Under the pieces are notes generated by a model that was not told the DNA's origin, did not search any database, and saw nothing but the letters and a program-made list of their open reading frames with translations. The position numbers were made by a program, and so were the translations under genes. From positions 8,928,001-8,992,000 of the forward strand of contig OY292280.1 of NCBI GenBank assembly GCA_958496175.1: DNA of 64,000 bases, read 5' to 3'. This stretch comes from Sisyra terminalis. Lineage: Eukaryota > Arthropoda > Insecta > Neuroptera > Sisyridae. Within the stretch, counting starts at the first letter, position 1; each line of letters opens with the position of its first letter. Shown here piece by piece: positions 24,150-35,495 of this stretch.

Positions 24150-24958
24150 GCTGATTTTTTTTTCTTTTTTTGACTTTTTTTGGTCCCATCGTGAAATTTT
24201 GTTGGAAATACCAAAAAAAAAAAATCTCTGAAAGTTTGAGCCCTTAATATTAATTTTAAGTCCTCGACTAAGACGTGAAAATATTTCCCATTGAAAATAC
24301 ACGAAAACTCTGATTTTTTATTTTTAAATTTCTATATCTCAGCGGCATTTCATGGGATCGCTTTTACCGAAGATGGTTTTTCTCAGAATTAAACGCTCTA
24401 CAAAAGTGCCCATTGCGAGAAAGTCGTAACTCACACCGGTGAGGTAGTACGGGCCACTGAACCTGCTTTTTCCATAAAATTCGCGTTTTTTTTTGCATTT
24501 ATCTCGTAAATAACAAGAGCTACGGAAAAATTATAAATGAAAAACTTGTAGAGAATTTGATTTCCTACAAAAAAGTTCTTGTAGACCAAATCGCGAAGAT
24601 CAATATTAAACGAGATATTAAGCCTTGAATTTTATGGAAACATCAGGTTCAGTGGCCCGTACTACCTCACCGGTGTGAGTTACGACGTTGTCGCAATGGG
24701 CACTTTGGTAGAGCGTTTAATTCTGAGAAAAAACCATCTTCGGTAAAAGCGATCCCATGAAATGCCGCTGAGATATAGAAATTTAAAAATAAAAAATCAG
24801 AGTTTCCGTGTATTTTCAATGGGAAATCTTTACACGTCTTGGTCGAGGACTTAAAATTAATATTAAGGGCTCAAACTTTCAGAGATTTTTTTTTTTGGTA
24901 TTTCCAACAAAATTTCACGATGGAACCAAAAAAAAAAAGCCAAATAAAAATTACCCTC
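24146..24958. mobile_element. Long foldback element (duplicate)
   Basis: Duplicate of 19951-20763, again bracketed by TA repeats. Confidence 0.75.
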
Positions 24959-25982
24959 ATATATATATATATATATATTCGAAGGGGGGATGTTCTGTTT
25001 AGTTTTCTTTAATTTTTTTTTAGTTTTAGTTTTAACCAACCGTTTCCTGAATTTTTCCGTATTTTTGTTATTGTATGTGGCTTAAAACCTTATTTTTTTA
25101 ACATTTTACTAAATCAATGACTAATTAATTAATTTTTCTTAATTAATTAATTACCGCTAAACTATTTTGTCACAAACGAAACGGTTTCTTTCACAAACCT
25201 CTACGAGCGATTTCCCATCGATTGGCAAAAAAAAAATTTCGGAAAATTCAAACTTTAAAATTTTGTTGGCTAATCGGTATAGGGTCTACAAAATTGACAT
25301 AAAAAAAAATCAAATTTTTATACAATTTTTTCTGCCTAATAACCCATAAGTGAAAATACTTGAAAACTCAATAAATTATTGCAAATCGGTCGTAAAATAA
25401 ATTACCAAGAATTGAATTGTTTTGGAAGAAGGGTATAGATTATATAGTTCTGGAAAGGTTTTTTTTCTAATGGACAAAGGTCAAAACTAATGGAGCAATG
25501 GATTGTAATGGGTTTAAGTGTTTAAAATCGAAAGCTGAGGCCGAAGAAGGGGCAGAAGTGATTTTTGAAGATTATTTTGACCTTAAGATTTTTACTGTAA
25601 AGTTTTAAAAGTGTGACATATGTCTTTCATCCTGATACGGTGATACATATATTCAATTATTCTGTGCTATCTATTGAAATATTATATTACAAAAAAAAAA
25701 ATGAAAAAAATAACATACAAGACATTAAGTGAATCAATTGATATCAGTTATGTATTTATTATTTTTAAGAATATTTTATGATAACCGAGGGATGCAAATA
25801 AACACTGCATTGTGTTGAATACATAAATAAAAAAGCACTCTTTCTTTCTCTCAATTATGGTTGATATAGTACAAATGTAAGGACCACTCTTTTTACTTAG
25901 AATATTAATTATGACATTCTTAAAAATTACTCATATACGTTGAGTTATGATTTTAACAAAATTTCGATCATTCCTGTTATGA

Positions 25983-26109
25983 AGTTCAACGTAGCAATAC
26001 ATAATCATCGCTGGGAAGTGACGTTAATCAGTGCTTAATTTAAATGTACGTTTTGATTTTGTGATCATTGCCGAATTTTGGGGAAAGAAAAATAATCCAC
26101 TTGATCCAG
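25983..26109 (+). other. Orphan first exon 1 of the gene A/B/C family
   Basis: TTCAACG...AATACATAATCATCG matches the start of the leaders at 4040 and 33793. TCATTGCCGAATTTTGGGG, an A-rich stretch and TTGATCCAG|GTTAGT complete the family pattern. No family coding exon follows before the next first exon, so this is either an alternative promoter for gene C or the remnant of a lost paralogue. Confidence 0.6.
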
Positions 26110-26183
26110 GTTAGTCCTTTTTTTATCTATTTTTTTAGTCATAACCATAAATTAGAGTTTTATAATTGCGAATCCTTGTCATT

Positions 26184-29085
26184 GTATAAATAATTAGTTC
26201 TGTAACGAATTCTTTCTAGATCTTTTTGGTATCAAATGATACCCTTTGGTATCAAATTAATAGGTATAGAGATTATAATTTTGTAGTTCTAATAATTCAT
26301 TGGATTATTAATCTAAAGTAAACTTGTATATTTTATCATAAAATTACATTGATAATGAAAAATTAGTGTCTTATTTTTTTAACATAGAAAGATTATCGAA
26401 AAATATATCTTTTCTATAGGAAATCTTTTTGAATTCAATAATTGCTTCTAAACGGTGGATGTTATTTGGAATTCTGTTTTCTAAATTTTCCTGCATTTTT
26501 GTAATTTTTTGTCACTAAAAAGACTATTTTCCATTTTACTATATCAATGATTTTATAATTAATTTTACAGAAATTAATTAATTACTACTAAACTATTTTG
26601 TCAAAAAAGAAACGATTTCATTCACAAGCCTCTACGAACGAATTCCCATCGATTGGCAATTTTTTTTTTTTGAAAACTCTAACTAAATTAATGAATTTAT
26701 ATAAATTAACAATATTTTTCCCAAAAAAAATTCCTGAAAATGAAATTACTTGCATTTCATTGAAACTCAAAAGTTAAGTTGCATATACAGCCCATATGCA
26801 ATTCGGGTTGTAGAGTAATAAAATTGGGTAATAAATATTGAAAAATTATCAAAGAAATATTAATTTTCTCTAACACAATAATAAAAAATGTATTCAAGTT
26901 ATTATCTTTGTATAAATAATTAGTTCTGTAACGAATTCTTTCTAGATCTTTTTGGTATCAAATGATACCCTTTGGTATCAAATTAATAGGTATAGAGATT
27001 ATAATTTTGTAGTTCTAATAATTCATTGGATTATTAATCTAAAGTATACTTGTATATTTTATCCTAAAATTACATTGATAATGAAAAATTAGTGTCTTAT
27101 TTTTTTAACATAGAAAGATTATCGAAAAATATATCTTTTCTATAGGAAATCTTTTTGAATTCAATAATTGTTTCTAAACGGTGGATGTTATTTGGAATTC
27201 TGTTTTCTAAATTTTCCTGCATTTTTGTAATTTTTTGTCACTAAAAAGACTATTTTCCATTTTACTATATCAATGATTAAATAATTAATTTTACAGAATT
27301 TAATTAATTACTACTAAACTATTTTGTCAAAAAAGAAACGATTTCATTCACAAGCCTCTACGAACGAATTCCCATCGATTGGCAATTTTTTTTTTTTGGA
27401 AAACTCTAACTTAATTAATGAATTTATATAAATTAACAATATTTTTCCCAAAAAAAATTCCTGAAAATGAAATTAGGTACTTGCATTTCATTGAAACTCA
27501 AAAGTTAAGTTGCATATACAGCCCATATGCAATTCGGGTTGTAGAGTAATAAAATTGGGTAATAAATATTGAAAAATTATCAAAGAAATATTAATTTTCT
27601 CTAACACAATAATAAAAAATGTATTCAAGTTATTATCTTTGTATAAATAATTAGTTCTGTAACGAATTCTTTCTAGATCTTTTTGGTATCAAATGATACC
27701 CTTTGGTATCAAATTAATAGGTATAGAGATTATAATTTTGTAGTTCTAATAATTCATTGGATTATTAATCTAAAGTATACTTGTATATTTTATCCTAAAA
27801 TTACATTGATAATGAAAAATTAGTGTCTTATTTTTTTAACATAGAAAGATTATCGAAAAATATATCTTTTCTATAGGAAATCTTTTTGAATTCAATAATT
27901 GTTTCTAAACGGTGGATGTTATTTGGAATTCTGTTTTCTAAATTTTCCTGCATTTTTGTAATTTTTTGTCACTAAAAAGACTATTTTCCATTTTACTATA
28001 TCAATGATTAAATAATTAATTTTACAGAATTTAATTAATTACTACTAAACTATTTTGTCAAAAAAGAAACGATTTCATTCACAAGCCTCTACGAACGAAT
28101 TCCCATCGATTGGCAATTTTTTTTTTTTGGAAAACTCTAACTTAATTAATGAATTTATATAAATTAACAATATTTTTCCCAAAAAAAATTCCTGAAAATG
28201 AAATTAGGTACTTGCATTTCATTGAAACTCAAAAGTTAAGTTGCATATACAGCCCATATGCAATTCGGGTTGTAGAGTAATAAAATTGGGTAATAAATAT
28301 TGAAAAATTATCAAAGAAATATTAATTTTCTCTAACACAATAATAAAAAATGTATTCAAGTTATTATCTTTGTATAAATAATTAGTTCTGTAACGAATTC
28401 TTTCTAGATCTTTTTGGTATCAAATGATACCCTTTGGTATCAAATTAATAGGTATAGAGATTATAATTTTGTAGTTCTAATAATTCATTGGATTATTAAT
28501 CTAAAGTATACTTGTATATTTTATCCATAAATTACATTGATAATGAAAAATTAGTGTCTTATTTTTTTAACATAGAAAGATTATCGAAAAATATATCTTT
28601 TCTGTAGGAAATCTTTTAGAATTCAATAATTGTTTCTAAACGGTGGATGTTATTTGGAATTCTGTTTTCTAAATTGTCCTGCATTTTTGTAATTTTTTGT
28701 CACTAAGAAGGCTATTTTCCATTTTACTATATCAATGATTAAATAATTAATTTTACAGAAATTAATTAATTACTACTAAAATATTTTGTAACAAACGAAA
28801 CGATTTCATTCACAAGCCTCTACGAACTAATTCTCATTGATTGGCAATTGTTTTTAAAAAATCTAACTGAATTAATGAATTTATATAAATTTACAATATT
28901 TTTCCCAAAAAAATTCCTCAAAATGAAATTACTCACATTTCATTGAAACTCAAAAATTTAGTTGCATACACAGCCCATATGAAATTCGGGTTGTAGAGTA
29001 ATAAAATTGGGTAATAAATATTGAAAAATTATCAAAGAAAAATTAATTTTCTCTAACACAATAATAAAAAATGTTTTTTAGTTAT
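26184..29085 (+). repeat. Tandem array, four copies of about 731 bp
   Basis: Copies start at 26184, 26910, 27641 and 28372 (GTATAAATAATTAGTTCTG). The middle two are nearly identical; the last is most diverged. Each holds AATTCTTTCTAG (acceptor-like), the palindrome GGTATCAAATGATACC, and ACTATTTTGTCA...CCCATCGATTGGCA. The latter also occurs once at 20960-21035 and 25155-25230. The array begins about 75 bases after a family splice donor, so it expanded from family intron sequence. No coding frame. Confidence 0.9.
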
Positions 29086-29289
29086 TATCATCTATATTGT
29101 TTATATTAATTATAAGACTATTAAGTTAGCGGAAGTTTAACAAAAACAATAATTATTTCAACATAAACATCATTTAAAATTTCAAAACATTTATAGATTC
29201 AATAAATGTGATTCACTTTATAATCAGAATTATACAAAACGATTTGCCGGCATTTACTTACTGTGAATTTAGTCACTAGTATAACTACT

Positions 29290-29420
29290 ATACTTAAGAA
29301 TTATTTTTTTCATTGGTGAAATTTACGCGGTTGTTGAAACTAAGATTAATATTTGACATTATTGCTAAATTTTTGATAAAAAAATATTCAAAAAAAAATA
29401 CAAAAATTAATTTGCTTCAG
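29290..29420 (+). other. Orphan first exon 2
   Basis: It has GCGGTTGTTGAAAC, TTATTGCTAAATTTTTGATA, an A-rich stretch and ATTTGCTTCAG|GTTAGT, followed by the intron signature AAATTAAGGGATACA. The 5' part is more diverged than in the other copies. No coding exon of the family follows directly. Confidence 0.55.
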
Positions 29421-29579
29421 GTTAGTGCATTTTTTTTTAATTTTTATCCATTTTTGTTTTGTTCTTATCAAAATTAAGGGATACAAATCGGAAAATCACT
29501 GTAAATGATATTGCTATTTAAATTACAAATTTCTGAGGTTTAAAATGAATAATGATAAAAATTATAATATCAGGTTCAC

Positions 29580-30410
29580 GGGTATTTGGAATATTATATT
29601 TTTTGTGATTCAAGAATCCTGATAAAGTAATGATACGTAACAAAACGTAGCTAATTTGAATATTAAAAAATATTTAAAAAAAAAAAAACCGATCTTAAAC
29701 AACCTGAATTGTCTTCTTATTTAATAAAAGCTGATATCTGAATTTTATTATCTATTTTTTTGAAAGTTTAATGTTCATTGGGGTGATACCAACCCTATTG
29801 TACCAACCCCACTGGCTTTTAACGAAAAAAAAAAAACTTTTCTAATATTTTAATCATATGGAGATAAAGATTTAATAATTTTTTTATATATAATATACAT
29901 AATATTTTTATTCATTGAATTTTAATTGAAAATATTTTATTTTTGTGAATCAAGAAGCCTGATGAAGTTACGATACGTAACGAAACGTAGCTAATTTGAA
30001 TATTAAAAAATATTAAATAAAAAAACCGATCTTAAACAACCTGAATTGTCTTCTTATTTAATAAAAGCTGAGATCTGCATTTTATCATTTATTTTTTTGA
30101 AAATTTAATGTTAATTGGGGTGATACCAACCCCACTGGCTTTTAACGAAAAAAAAAAACTTTTCTAATATTTTAATCATATGGAGATAAAGATTTAATAA
30201 TTTTTTTATATATATAATTATAATATCTATATATAATTATACATAATATTTTTATTCATTGAATTTAAATTGAAAATATTTTATTTTTGTGAATCAAGAA
30301 GCCTGATGAAGTTACGATAAGTAACAAAACGTAGCTAATTGAATAATAAAAATATTAAATAAAAAAACCCATCTTAAACAACCTGAATTGTCTCCTTATT
30401 TAAAAAAAAT
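29580..30410 (+). repeat. Tandem array carrying a second hammerhead-like motif
   Basis: Roughly 2.4 copies of a 345 bp unit. Each has AGCCTGATGAAG, stem GTTACG-ATA-CGTAAC, then GAAACGTAGC (positions about 29613, 29960, 30300; the first copy is degraded to CTGATAA). The CTGATGA and GAAA blocks around a six-base-pair stem fit a hammerhead core. The units also share GGGGTGATACCAACC and TCATATGGAGATAAAG. Confidence 0.6.
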
Positions 30411-30584
30411 AATTTCTTTCGAGAAAAATTTAAATATTCTTATTATATACAGAGGAATTTATAAGAACAAACATCGTTTTTGAGAGGGAATTTAAATAAA
30501 GCAATTTTTTAAATGTTACTTCAATCGCTTTATCGGTATCCGTACAAGTATTTTAGCTGTTGGTAAAAGTAGCATTTATTTGTT

Positions 30585-30780
30585 ATTATATTCTGGTCCA
30601 ATTTATGAAGTATAATTTAATATAATTCAATATATAAGACTCATACTATCAACATAAATTTGAACAGAAGTTCAAACAAAAATATTTGTGACGTATTACG
30701 TATTTCGATTGCCAAGCAATCTTCCTCAGTGGTCATCAAGTATTTTGGATCACTCTGTGACTGCTTTGTGATGATTCACC
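30585..30780 (-). mobile_element. Penelope-like terminal repeat with hammerhead-like motif
   Basis: Minus-strand copy; CCACTGAGGAAGATTGC, TTGGCAATCGAAATACG at about 30695-30740, with the usual GTTCAAACAAAAATATTTG segment. The open frame 30660-30863 is a by-product of this repeat. Confidence 0.65.
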
Positions 30781-31042
30781 ACAGTGTTCATTTTACTTAT
30801 TCAGGTAAAATAGTCAATAATTTTTACAAGAAGATAATTTTTTGCTATAAGCTTAAATTTTAATTAACGCTAGGTCTTTTCACTGTTGTAAACAGTACAA
30901 TTTATCTGTAATTTGAATATGATGTTATTTTAATACTAAAGTTTCCAAAAACCATTTGTCTGATTTCTATTGATAAAATAAGATTTAAACGAAACGTTTT
31001 TCATAAGAATATAAATTCGATCTACAAATCTTATATATAAGT

Positions 31043-31215
31043 CAACTGGTGGCTGAGTGGTCAAGGTGGCCACTCCAAAACTGGTAGGTGTTGGGTTTGA
31101 ATCTTGTATCAAGCAAATTTTTTATATTTCTTGATTCACGATTTTTTATTAACCCTAGAGCCGGTAAGAACCTTTGTAGGTTAAGAACCAGGTAAAGAAC
31201 CACTGCTTTAGTTTA
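31043..31215 (+). mobile_element. tRNA-derived SINE
   Basis: CAACTGGTGGCTGAGTGGTC (A box), GTTGGGTTTGAATCTTG (B box), TTAACCCTAGAGCCGG. The 3' end is altered and runs into the repeat at 31180. Confidence 0.75.
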
Positions 31216-31500
31216 TAACTATATTGGGAAGCAGATTTTAAAAAAATTACTAAAAAAAGGTGGGCTTTATACTTTTATTATTAGTGAAATATTAGTTTTT
31301 AAATTAAAGATTTCAAGCAAAGAAAAATAATCATACTTTGCTGATATTATTAAATTATTAAATGGGGATTTTAATTATAATTATAAGTAATAAATTATAA
31401 TTAAATATAATTAATTATAAGTAAATTATTAAATGGGGATTCCAAAATGTTTGAACTTAAAATGTCAGTCTAATTTACAAACCCGTTTCTGGTTAGGGTA
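31180..31500 (+). repeat. Paralogous non-coding block, copy 1
   Basis: GAACC, CTATATTGGGAAGCAGATTTT, TTTATACTTTTA, AATGGGGATTCC and GACTTAA-type words recur in the same order at 32745-32965. Each copy is associated with an orphan first exon nearby, which suggests whole-locus duplication and decay. Confidence 0.5.
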
Positions 31501-31556
31501 TCATATTTTTATACAATTTTTATTTTTCGCTATTGAAATCAGAAGTCTATCATTTC

Positions 31557-31709
31557 AGCCCTGGTGGCCGCTCTAAAACTGTTAGATGTTGAATTCGAAT
31601 CTTGTATCGAGCAAATTTTCCATATTTCTGGATTTACGTTTTTTTATGAACCCTAGAATCGCTATAGACCTTAGTACTTATAAAGCGACGATAAATAACC
31701 ATTAAAAAA
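31557..31709 (+). mobile_element. tRNA-derived SINE, 5'-truncated
   Basis: TGGTGGCCGCTCTAAAACTG, GAATTCGAATCTTG (B box), GAGCAAATTTTCC and AAAGCGACGATAAATAACC. Confidence 0.7.
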
Positions 31710-32281
31710 TATATATGAATTTTAAAAGAAAATACTACCGTCATATATGAGTCACGGGTATCAACTAGTTATTATATTGACATGTGTATTCTATTCATTG
31801 GGAATTAACAACCTTTAGTATACACAGTACATTTTTTTGTCCCTGCAAAACAGGTTAAAAAAAATAAATCGTTTACAAAGGGATTTTTTTTTCTGGTAAT
31901 TATCAATAGGTAATTATCCCAAATGCACTTTCCTACTAAGATAAAATATAATTATTTTCGTAATTAGTTTTATAATTATTTTATATCTTCGAGTTATTGA
32001 TGAAATTACAAATTTTTTTTTTTTTTAAAGAATAATTTATGATAAGTGAACAAATTAACCAAAGAATTGCTGGTGTTTGGAATTCAAATTCAACACTCGT
32101 CTTCTCTTTCTAAATGCTTGGGTCTCTCTTTTTAAACACTACCGTTGGTACATTAGTCATAAAACACTTAAGTTGACCAAATCGTAATAAAATAATTACA
32201 ATCAAAACAATAATTAACTTCCGTCGAAAATTTCAATTAATTTTTGTGTTTAAATTTATAAATGAATTATATATTCTTCGT

Positions 32282-32405
32282 CCTGTTTATAAATTTGATG
32301 AGTGATGACTTTAATATTGGCTAGTAAGTGTATGTGTGGCCGGTAAAGTTACTTTGATATAAATACCGAATTTTGCCGAAAGAAGAAAAACCGATTTTGT
32401 CCAAG
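32282..32405 (+). other. Orphan first exon 3
   Basis: TATATTC lies upstream near 32267. It has AGTGTATGTGTGGCCGG (shared with 33855), CCGAATTTTGCCGAAAG and AACCGATTTTGTCCAAG|GTACTT. The upstream 250 bases align with those of the 33.8 kb copy (TTTATGATAAG, then ACATTAGTCAT). Confidence 0.6.
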
Positions 32406-33021
32406 GTACTTACTATTTTTTTTTTAATATATGTTATCCAATTTTTGCTAAATTAGCCTTATCTATAGTTTAGCAGTTTACAAATTACAAATTTACAGAC
32501 TAGATAGGGTAGTCCATAGTTTTCAGATTCCTAGTCAATAGACCGAAGATTCGAAATCTTAAGCTCAATCGATCTCCGAAAGGATTCGGTGAGTCAGTCT
32601 CGCGGGTTCGTCGAAGATCAAGACACATCCCCGACTCATATAAACATAGACCTAGGTCTTGAATTTGAATAAACTAATTAATTATTTTTTCTATTCAGAA
32701 GAGTTTGGTGGATATGCTTAAGAAAGTGATGGGGGTTAGTACCACCAATAAGGTTAAGAACCTCTGCTATAGACCAAAATTATATTAGGAAGTTGATTTT
32801 TTAAAAAATGCCTCACAAAAATGGATTTTATACTTTTAATATTAGTGTTATACCTGTTCTTTAGTAAAATGTTTCAATTAAAAGAAAAAAAAATTTATAG
32901 AGTAAATGATTAATGGGGACCCCAAACTGTTGGGACTTAAGACTGCAGCCTACTCAGTAAATCAGATCAGTAAATCATTTTCTTTGAGGAGGGGTTGTTT
33001 TTTTATATTTGTTATATATCG
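32406..33021 (+). other. Decayed intron or locus after orphan exon 3
   Basis: It contains the second paralogous block (32745-32965, compare 31180-31500). A GC-richer stretch at 32490-32660 has no frame and no match in the window. Confidence 0.4.
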
Positions 33022-33130
33022 TTGTTTTGTAACTACTAAGGTCTTTAGCGACTCTAGGATTAATAAAAATCCGTAAATCGAGAAATATCAAAAGTTTGCT
33101 CGATGCGAGATTTGAACATTGAACCTTACG
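33022..33130 (-). mobile_element. tRNA-derived SINE, partial
   Basis: Inverse of the SINE 3' half: ACTACTAAGGTCTTTAGCGA, CTCTAGGATTAATAAAAATC, then TTTGAACATTGAACC for the B-box side. Confidence 0.7.
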
Positions 33131-33791
33131 AATAGGGGTTGTGCAATATGATATTTAGCTGAAACTTTTTGGGGGATTCATAAATTTGATAGGGTGGAAA
33201 TTACAAGGGTTGATTGATCTTTTTTCTGAATCAACCAATCGTTAACATCTCTTGAAAATTTATCAATTTTTCGTCATTAAAAACACTTAGTTAATGACAA
33301 TTATCTTTGGCTTCTTCAGGTGGTTATTATCAGGTCTTATAATATACTTAGTTTTATCAATTGAACATTGTTACTATTTAATTGCTATTTCAAAGGCTCA
33401 ATATAATTATTTGGAACTGTTTTTAAATTTATGAATAGAAACAAAAAAATGTTACGTTCATAAGTTTGAGGAAAGATTACACATGATTAATTCATAGAAA
33501 TAATCATTCATTGATTTATTTTTGTAAGACCAATTTATGATAAGCGGCAAAATTAAATACATTCCTTGTCGTGTTTGTAACGCATATTACAATGCTCTAT
33601 CTTTTTCTCAACCACGGAATAAAGTATCGCGTACTCTCTTTGATTAGTAACACTGTTTATATTAGCCATTAAATACTTGGATCAGCAAAATTTTAAAAAT
33701 AATAAATATTATGAAAATAAACGTTTGAAACTTTCATGTTGAACTTTTAATAATTTTATAGTTTTTATCGATTTCAATTCATTCCAGTATT

Positions 33792-33911
33792 TGATTCCAA
33801 CGGAACAACACGTAGTCTTATCTTCTTGTGAATTAATTTATTATTCGGTGTTGAGTGTATGTGGCCATTGAAGCGGTGTTTAAAATCATTGCTAAATTTT
33901 GGAGATTAAAG
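33792..33911 (+). other. First exon 4, likely leader of gene C
   Basis: TTCCAACGGAACAACACGTAG is almost the sequence at the start of the gene A leader. It also has AGTGTATGTGGCC, GAAGCGGTGTTT, TCATTGCTAAATTTTGGAG and TTAAAG|GTTAGT, and the intron opens with AAATTAAGGGTTGCA. As the nearest upstream leader it is the best candidate for gene C (3.3 kb intron with insertions), but no transcript evidence is available here. Confidence 0.6.
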
Positions 33912-34021
33912 GTTAGTGATTTTTTGTATAATTTTTTTGTTTTTTGGCTTAAATTAAGGGTTGCATATTTAACTTGATTGCAAGTCATAAGCATCACAAA
34001 TGTTACTATCAAGTTTAAAAT

Positions 34022-34195
34022 GTGCCTACTGGTGGCCGAGTGATCAAGATGGCCGCCTCAAAATTGGTTGGTGTTGGGTTCGAATCTCTTACCGAGCAAA
34101 TTTTCGATATTTCCTGATATACAAATTTGTATTAACCCTAAAATCGCTAAAGACTTTAGTAGTGATAAAGCAACGAGAAATAACAATATATATTT
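34022..34195 (+). mobile_element. tRNA-derived SINE, near full length
   Basis: CTACTGGTGGCCGAGTGATC (A box), GTTGGGTTCGAATCTC (B box), GAGCAAATTTTCGATATTTC, TTAACCCTAAAATCGC and AAAGCAACGAGAAATAACAA. The head resembles tRNA-Ser or tRNA-Leu. The open frame 34000-34221 is this SINE read through. Confidence 0.8.
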
Positions 34196-35018
34196 TTTTA
34201 AAACATAGCTCAAATTTTTGATCAAAATTCATCCGTTTTTTAGTGTCAATCAGAGATCCAAAATTCTATAAGAAATAGTGTTAAGTATATGTAGGAGAAA
34301 GATATATTATTCTAATATAATATCATACACAGTATATAAATATAATTAATGGTAATATAAAAATATTATCCCCTCATATACTTCTTTGATCGAATAATAG
34401 GACCTAGATCCTGATGGCCGATTTATATATGTATAAAAAATATACTTCTTTATATTGTCGCTTGTTTATAATAAGTATATATTCCTCCACATTAAACCAT
34501 AGAACCTGTTGCTTTTATGATATATCAGGGGTGCCAAACATGCGGCCCAAAATACTTCCCTTTTGGCCCAAAGTTTAATTAAATAAACAATTATAAAATA
34601 ATTTCATTGGAGTACGCAATTTTCTATTGTTTTTTTGGCAATAAATATTTAAATTATTAATTATTATGATGATTTTTACTATCCAGATTTTATCAGTTAT
34701 AATCACAGTTACAAAATAATGGCCATAAAGATAGCCAAAAATTATTCGTGATGATGAGGCCCAAAGGGTCAAAATGATTGGGCACTCCGGATATATAGTA
34801 AAACCAAAAATCGTATGTATTAAATTCTTGGAAATCTTATATATTTCTACAAAAATTTACTTGAATTTTTCTACAATCTTTTACAAATGTACACTAAAAA
34901 GGTTCTAAGAAAAAACACTAAAATTAGACTATAGAATTTCAAAATTTTCGAGATTTTTGGCTATCATATATTCCTATAGAGTTACTGATCCGTCAATTCG
35001 TCTAAGGATGTACTTTTA
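34196..35018. other. Intron or intergenic sequence, no feature
   Basis: AT-rich. A short stretch at 34525-34560 and its inverted match near 34755-34790 (GGTGCCAAACATGCGGCCC against GGGCACTCC) may mark a small hAT-like element. Confidence 0.35.
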
Positions 35019-35495
35019 CCATTGTTTCCTAACCTGTGGTCCGCGGACCCCTGGGCAGCCCCCGCTTTAGGGGTGGGCAACCCGGGCGGTCGCCCGGGGC
35101 GGAAAATTTCAGGGGCGGCATTTTGTCATATTTGATATACAATATGAACAAAAATGTGAAAAAAATAGTTTTTAGTTAAAAAAATATTTTTCCAAAAAAT
35201 TAAAAATTTTGTGATATTAAAACTCCGTGTTTTTGCAACCCTGAAGGGGCGGCATTTTTTCATCTTGCCCAGGGCGGCAAATTTGCTAGAGCGGGGCCTG
35301 CCCTGGGGGTCCGCGAGCCTATGTTTGGGGGTCCCCGATCCCATTTGAAAAAGTTTGTTTTTTAATTTAATGAAGGAATACTAAAATATAACATTGTCCG
35401 AAAATTGCACCTTTTTTCACTCAGGGGTCCTTGGCATTATGCTTGATTTCCTTGGGGTCCGCGGCTGAAAAAGATTAGGAACCGCTGGCTTATAC
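35019..35495. mobile_element. hAT-like element with a second GC-rich element nested inside
   Basis: The left end TTTCCTAACCTGTGGTCCGC and the inverted right end (GCGGTTCCTAATCTTTTTC on the minus strand) with CCGCGGACCCC match the hAT class of terminal repeats. CTTTTAC and CTTATAC flank it as a possible imperfect target duplication. A GGGTGGGCAACCCGGGCGG...GGCGGCATTTT element lies within (35075-35300). This local GC peak is repeat-derived; the minus frame 35126-35344 is not a gene. Confidence 0.6.

Larger units (their letters stand above)
21789..25983 (+). repeat. 4.19 kb tandem duplication, unit 2
   Basis: Second copy of 17600-21788. The junction reads TTATGAA|AATTGGGAAAATTG and shows short TTGGGAAA homology with the left flank of unit 1 at about 17592. 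Its right end runs straight into the orphan first exon (25984-26109), whereas unit 1 is cut at that point. It contains a SINE (23013-23185), a Penelope-like terminal copy (23203-23448), a foldback fragment (23473-23893) and a full foldback (24146-24958). Confidence 0.9.

Noticed and set aside
19796..24302. Repeated frames starting MYFQWEIF on both strands
   Set aside because: They are the two arms of the palindromic elements at 19951 and 24146 read outward, with IYIYIY runs from the TA microsatellite; not proteins.
26184..29085. CRISPR-like or centromeric satellite array
   Set aside because: Only four units of 731 bp with no spacers; it is a local tandem duplication of intron-like sequence.
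35126..35344. GC-rich minus frame MGSGTPKHRLADPQGRP...
   Set aside because: It is the interior of nested hAT-like elements, explaining both the GC content and the frame.
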